Shown: positions 63,267 to 64,000 of the stretch, one piece after another
How the letters are laid out: each line of letters starts with the position of its first letter
How positions within the stretch are numbered: the first letter of the stretch is position 1
Assembly: GCF_035989305.1 (NCBI RefSeq)
Contig: NZ_CP108514.1
Coordinates: 9,218,501 to 9,282,500 of the forward strand
Direction: 5' to 3'
From: Streptomyces sp. NBC_01233
Lineage (GTDB): Bacteria; Actinomycetota; Actinomycetes; Streptomycetales; Streptomycetaceae
Length of the DNA: 64,000 nt
Position numbers and translations under genes: made by a program
The notes under the pieces: generated by a model
The model's input: the letters and a program-made list of their open reading frames with translations, nothing else
Databases searched by the model: none
Told to the model about the DNA's origin: nothing

Positions 63267-64000
63267 TCATCGGATGTCCAGTACCTCGGACACGGGGCGC
63301 CTGGGCGTCGCGGGACCTTGCGGTCCGTAGCCGATCCTGATCACCATCTGGACATGGGTCATCGCCGAGCCCGGATCGCGCACCGTCCAGCGGAGCGCGG
63401 GCCATTCGAGAGGCTGCGAAGTCATGGACGTGACCAGCCCGTCGGCGGTGGCTTGAAGGAGAATCCGCTGCAGGGCCTGTCCTGCTCGTAGCCAGTCCTC
63501 GGGCCCGTCACCCGAAGTACCCAGCAGCACGATGTGAGGGTTCTGCTCGAAGGTGGCCCACCCGCGCCCCGGAACGCGCCGGGAGCGACCGAAGTCGCGA
63601 ACGACCCCACCGCGACCCGCGTGCTTCGGACCGAAGGCGTCCACGGGAATTCCGTCAGGACGGGTCTGGCCTTCTGGCGTGCCTGCACGTGTCCACGCCA
63701 TCGTCTCCGCCGTCATCGCGGGATCCATCTCCTCGCGATGCTCTGAGTCGCGTACCAGGCCCAGTACGGTGTCGGTGTGCCAAGCGTCCGGTACGGCCAG
63801 GCGGCATCCTTCGAGAAGGGCGGCGGCTCGCAGACCGTCCAACAGTGCCGGAGGGATCTCGTCCTCCGCGAAAGGAAATCGGCTGGTGTGACGTCGCCGT
63901 ACGGCTGGGTGGAGATTTCCAAGATCCCTGTCCGTGGGCCCGGATTCCCGGAGGTCGGCAGCGGCCAGCAGCCACGGATCGTCCGGGTCGGGCAGCAACC
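63267..64000 (-). CDS. Acg-family nitroreductase/FMN oxidoreductase (5' partial)
   Basis: The minus frame runs off the right edge, so the N-terminus is not seen; about 245 residues remain. RRRHTSRFPFAEDEIPPALL resembles the nitroreductase core that binds FMN. GRGWATFEQNPHIVLLGTSG, DWLRAGQALQRILLQATADG and a final VQMVIRIGYGP are like the Acg family (Rv2032, Rv3131), which is DosR-regulated in M. tuberculosis. Acg proteins bind FMN but often lack nitroreductase activity. The stop is at 63267. Confidence 0.82.
   Translation of the reverse strand, partial: LLPDPDDPWLLAAADLRESGPTDRDLGNLHPAVRRRHTSRFPFAEDEIPPALLDGLRAAALLEGCRLAVPDAWHTDTVLGLVRDSEHREEMDPAMTAETMAWTRAGTPEGQTRPDGIPVDAFGPKHAGRGGVVRDFGRSRRVPGRGWATFEQNPHIVLLGTSGDGPEDWLRAGQALQRILLQATADGLVTSMTSQPLEWPALRWTVRDPGSAMTHVQMVIRIGYGPQGPATPRRPVSEVLDIR

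Overview
The window is chromosomal DNA from a high-GC actinomycete, most probably a Streptomyces. Evidence: very GC-rich sequence, many GTG starts, four-base stop/start overlaps, long antisense open frames produced by G/C at third codon positions, and families typical of streptomycetes (DUF1876, DUF1918, PucR regulator, QcrB/CtaD-type respiration). I saw no rRNA, tRNA, CRISPR array or intact insertion sequence.

Positions 1-23,300 form a mixed accessory region. It starts with a partial DHFR-like reductase and a TfoX-N protein. A three-gene minus-strand operon follows (NfeD/YqiJ-like membrane protein, flotillin, giant AAA ATPase). Next are an FAD monooxygenase with its TetR repressor and a 30-bp palindromic operator, a second DHFR-like protein, a PucR regulator, a TrkA-like two-RCK membrane protein, and a small respiratory set (CtaD, a subunit IV-like protein, a QcrB-like cytochrome b). 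Several remnants lie between them: an ArsB/NhaD transporter, an ECF sigma factor and a methyltransferase.

Positions 23,600-27,200 look like a persulfide-detoxification locus. It holds a CstR-like repressor, three rhodanese-type proteins (one fused to a persulfide dioxygenase domain) and a TauE/SafE exporter. Near-perfect TACCCC..GGGGTA operators lie in front of the repressor and the dioxygenase. An ABC transporter pair follows.

Positions 29,000-64,000 resemble the dormancy (DosR/DevR) regulon of mycobacteria. The genes are universal stress proteins, CBS-BON proteins, an Rv1733c-like membrane protein, DUF1876, two P-type ATPases, a HAD plus GH65 pair, PEP synthase, PPOX proteins, a group 3b-type [NiFe] hydrogenase operon, an Rv2004c-like kinase, an Acg-type nitroreductase, and a DevS/DosT-like GAF kinase convergent with a DevR-like regulator. 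A palindrome GGGnCC-N3-CGGCCC, usually in pairs about 20-31 bp apart, recurs about 55-115 bp upstream of nine transcription units and links them into one predicted regulon. Three small cNMP-fold proteins without a DNA-binding domain lie in this network: two are paired with CBS-BON genes and one is embedded in the hydrogenase operon. Two members of the region, an alcohol dehydrogenase and a nicotinate phosphoribosyltransferase, are decayed although the boxes beside them remain.
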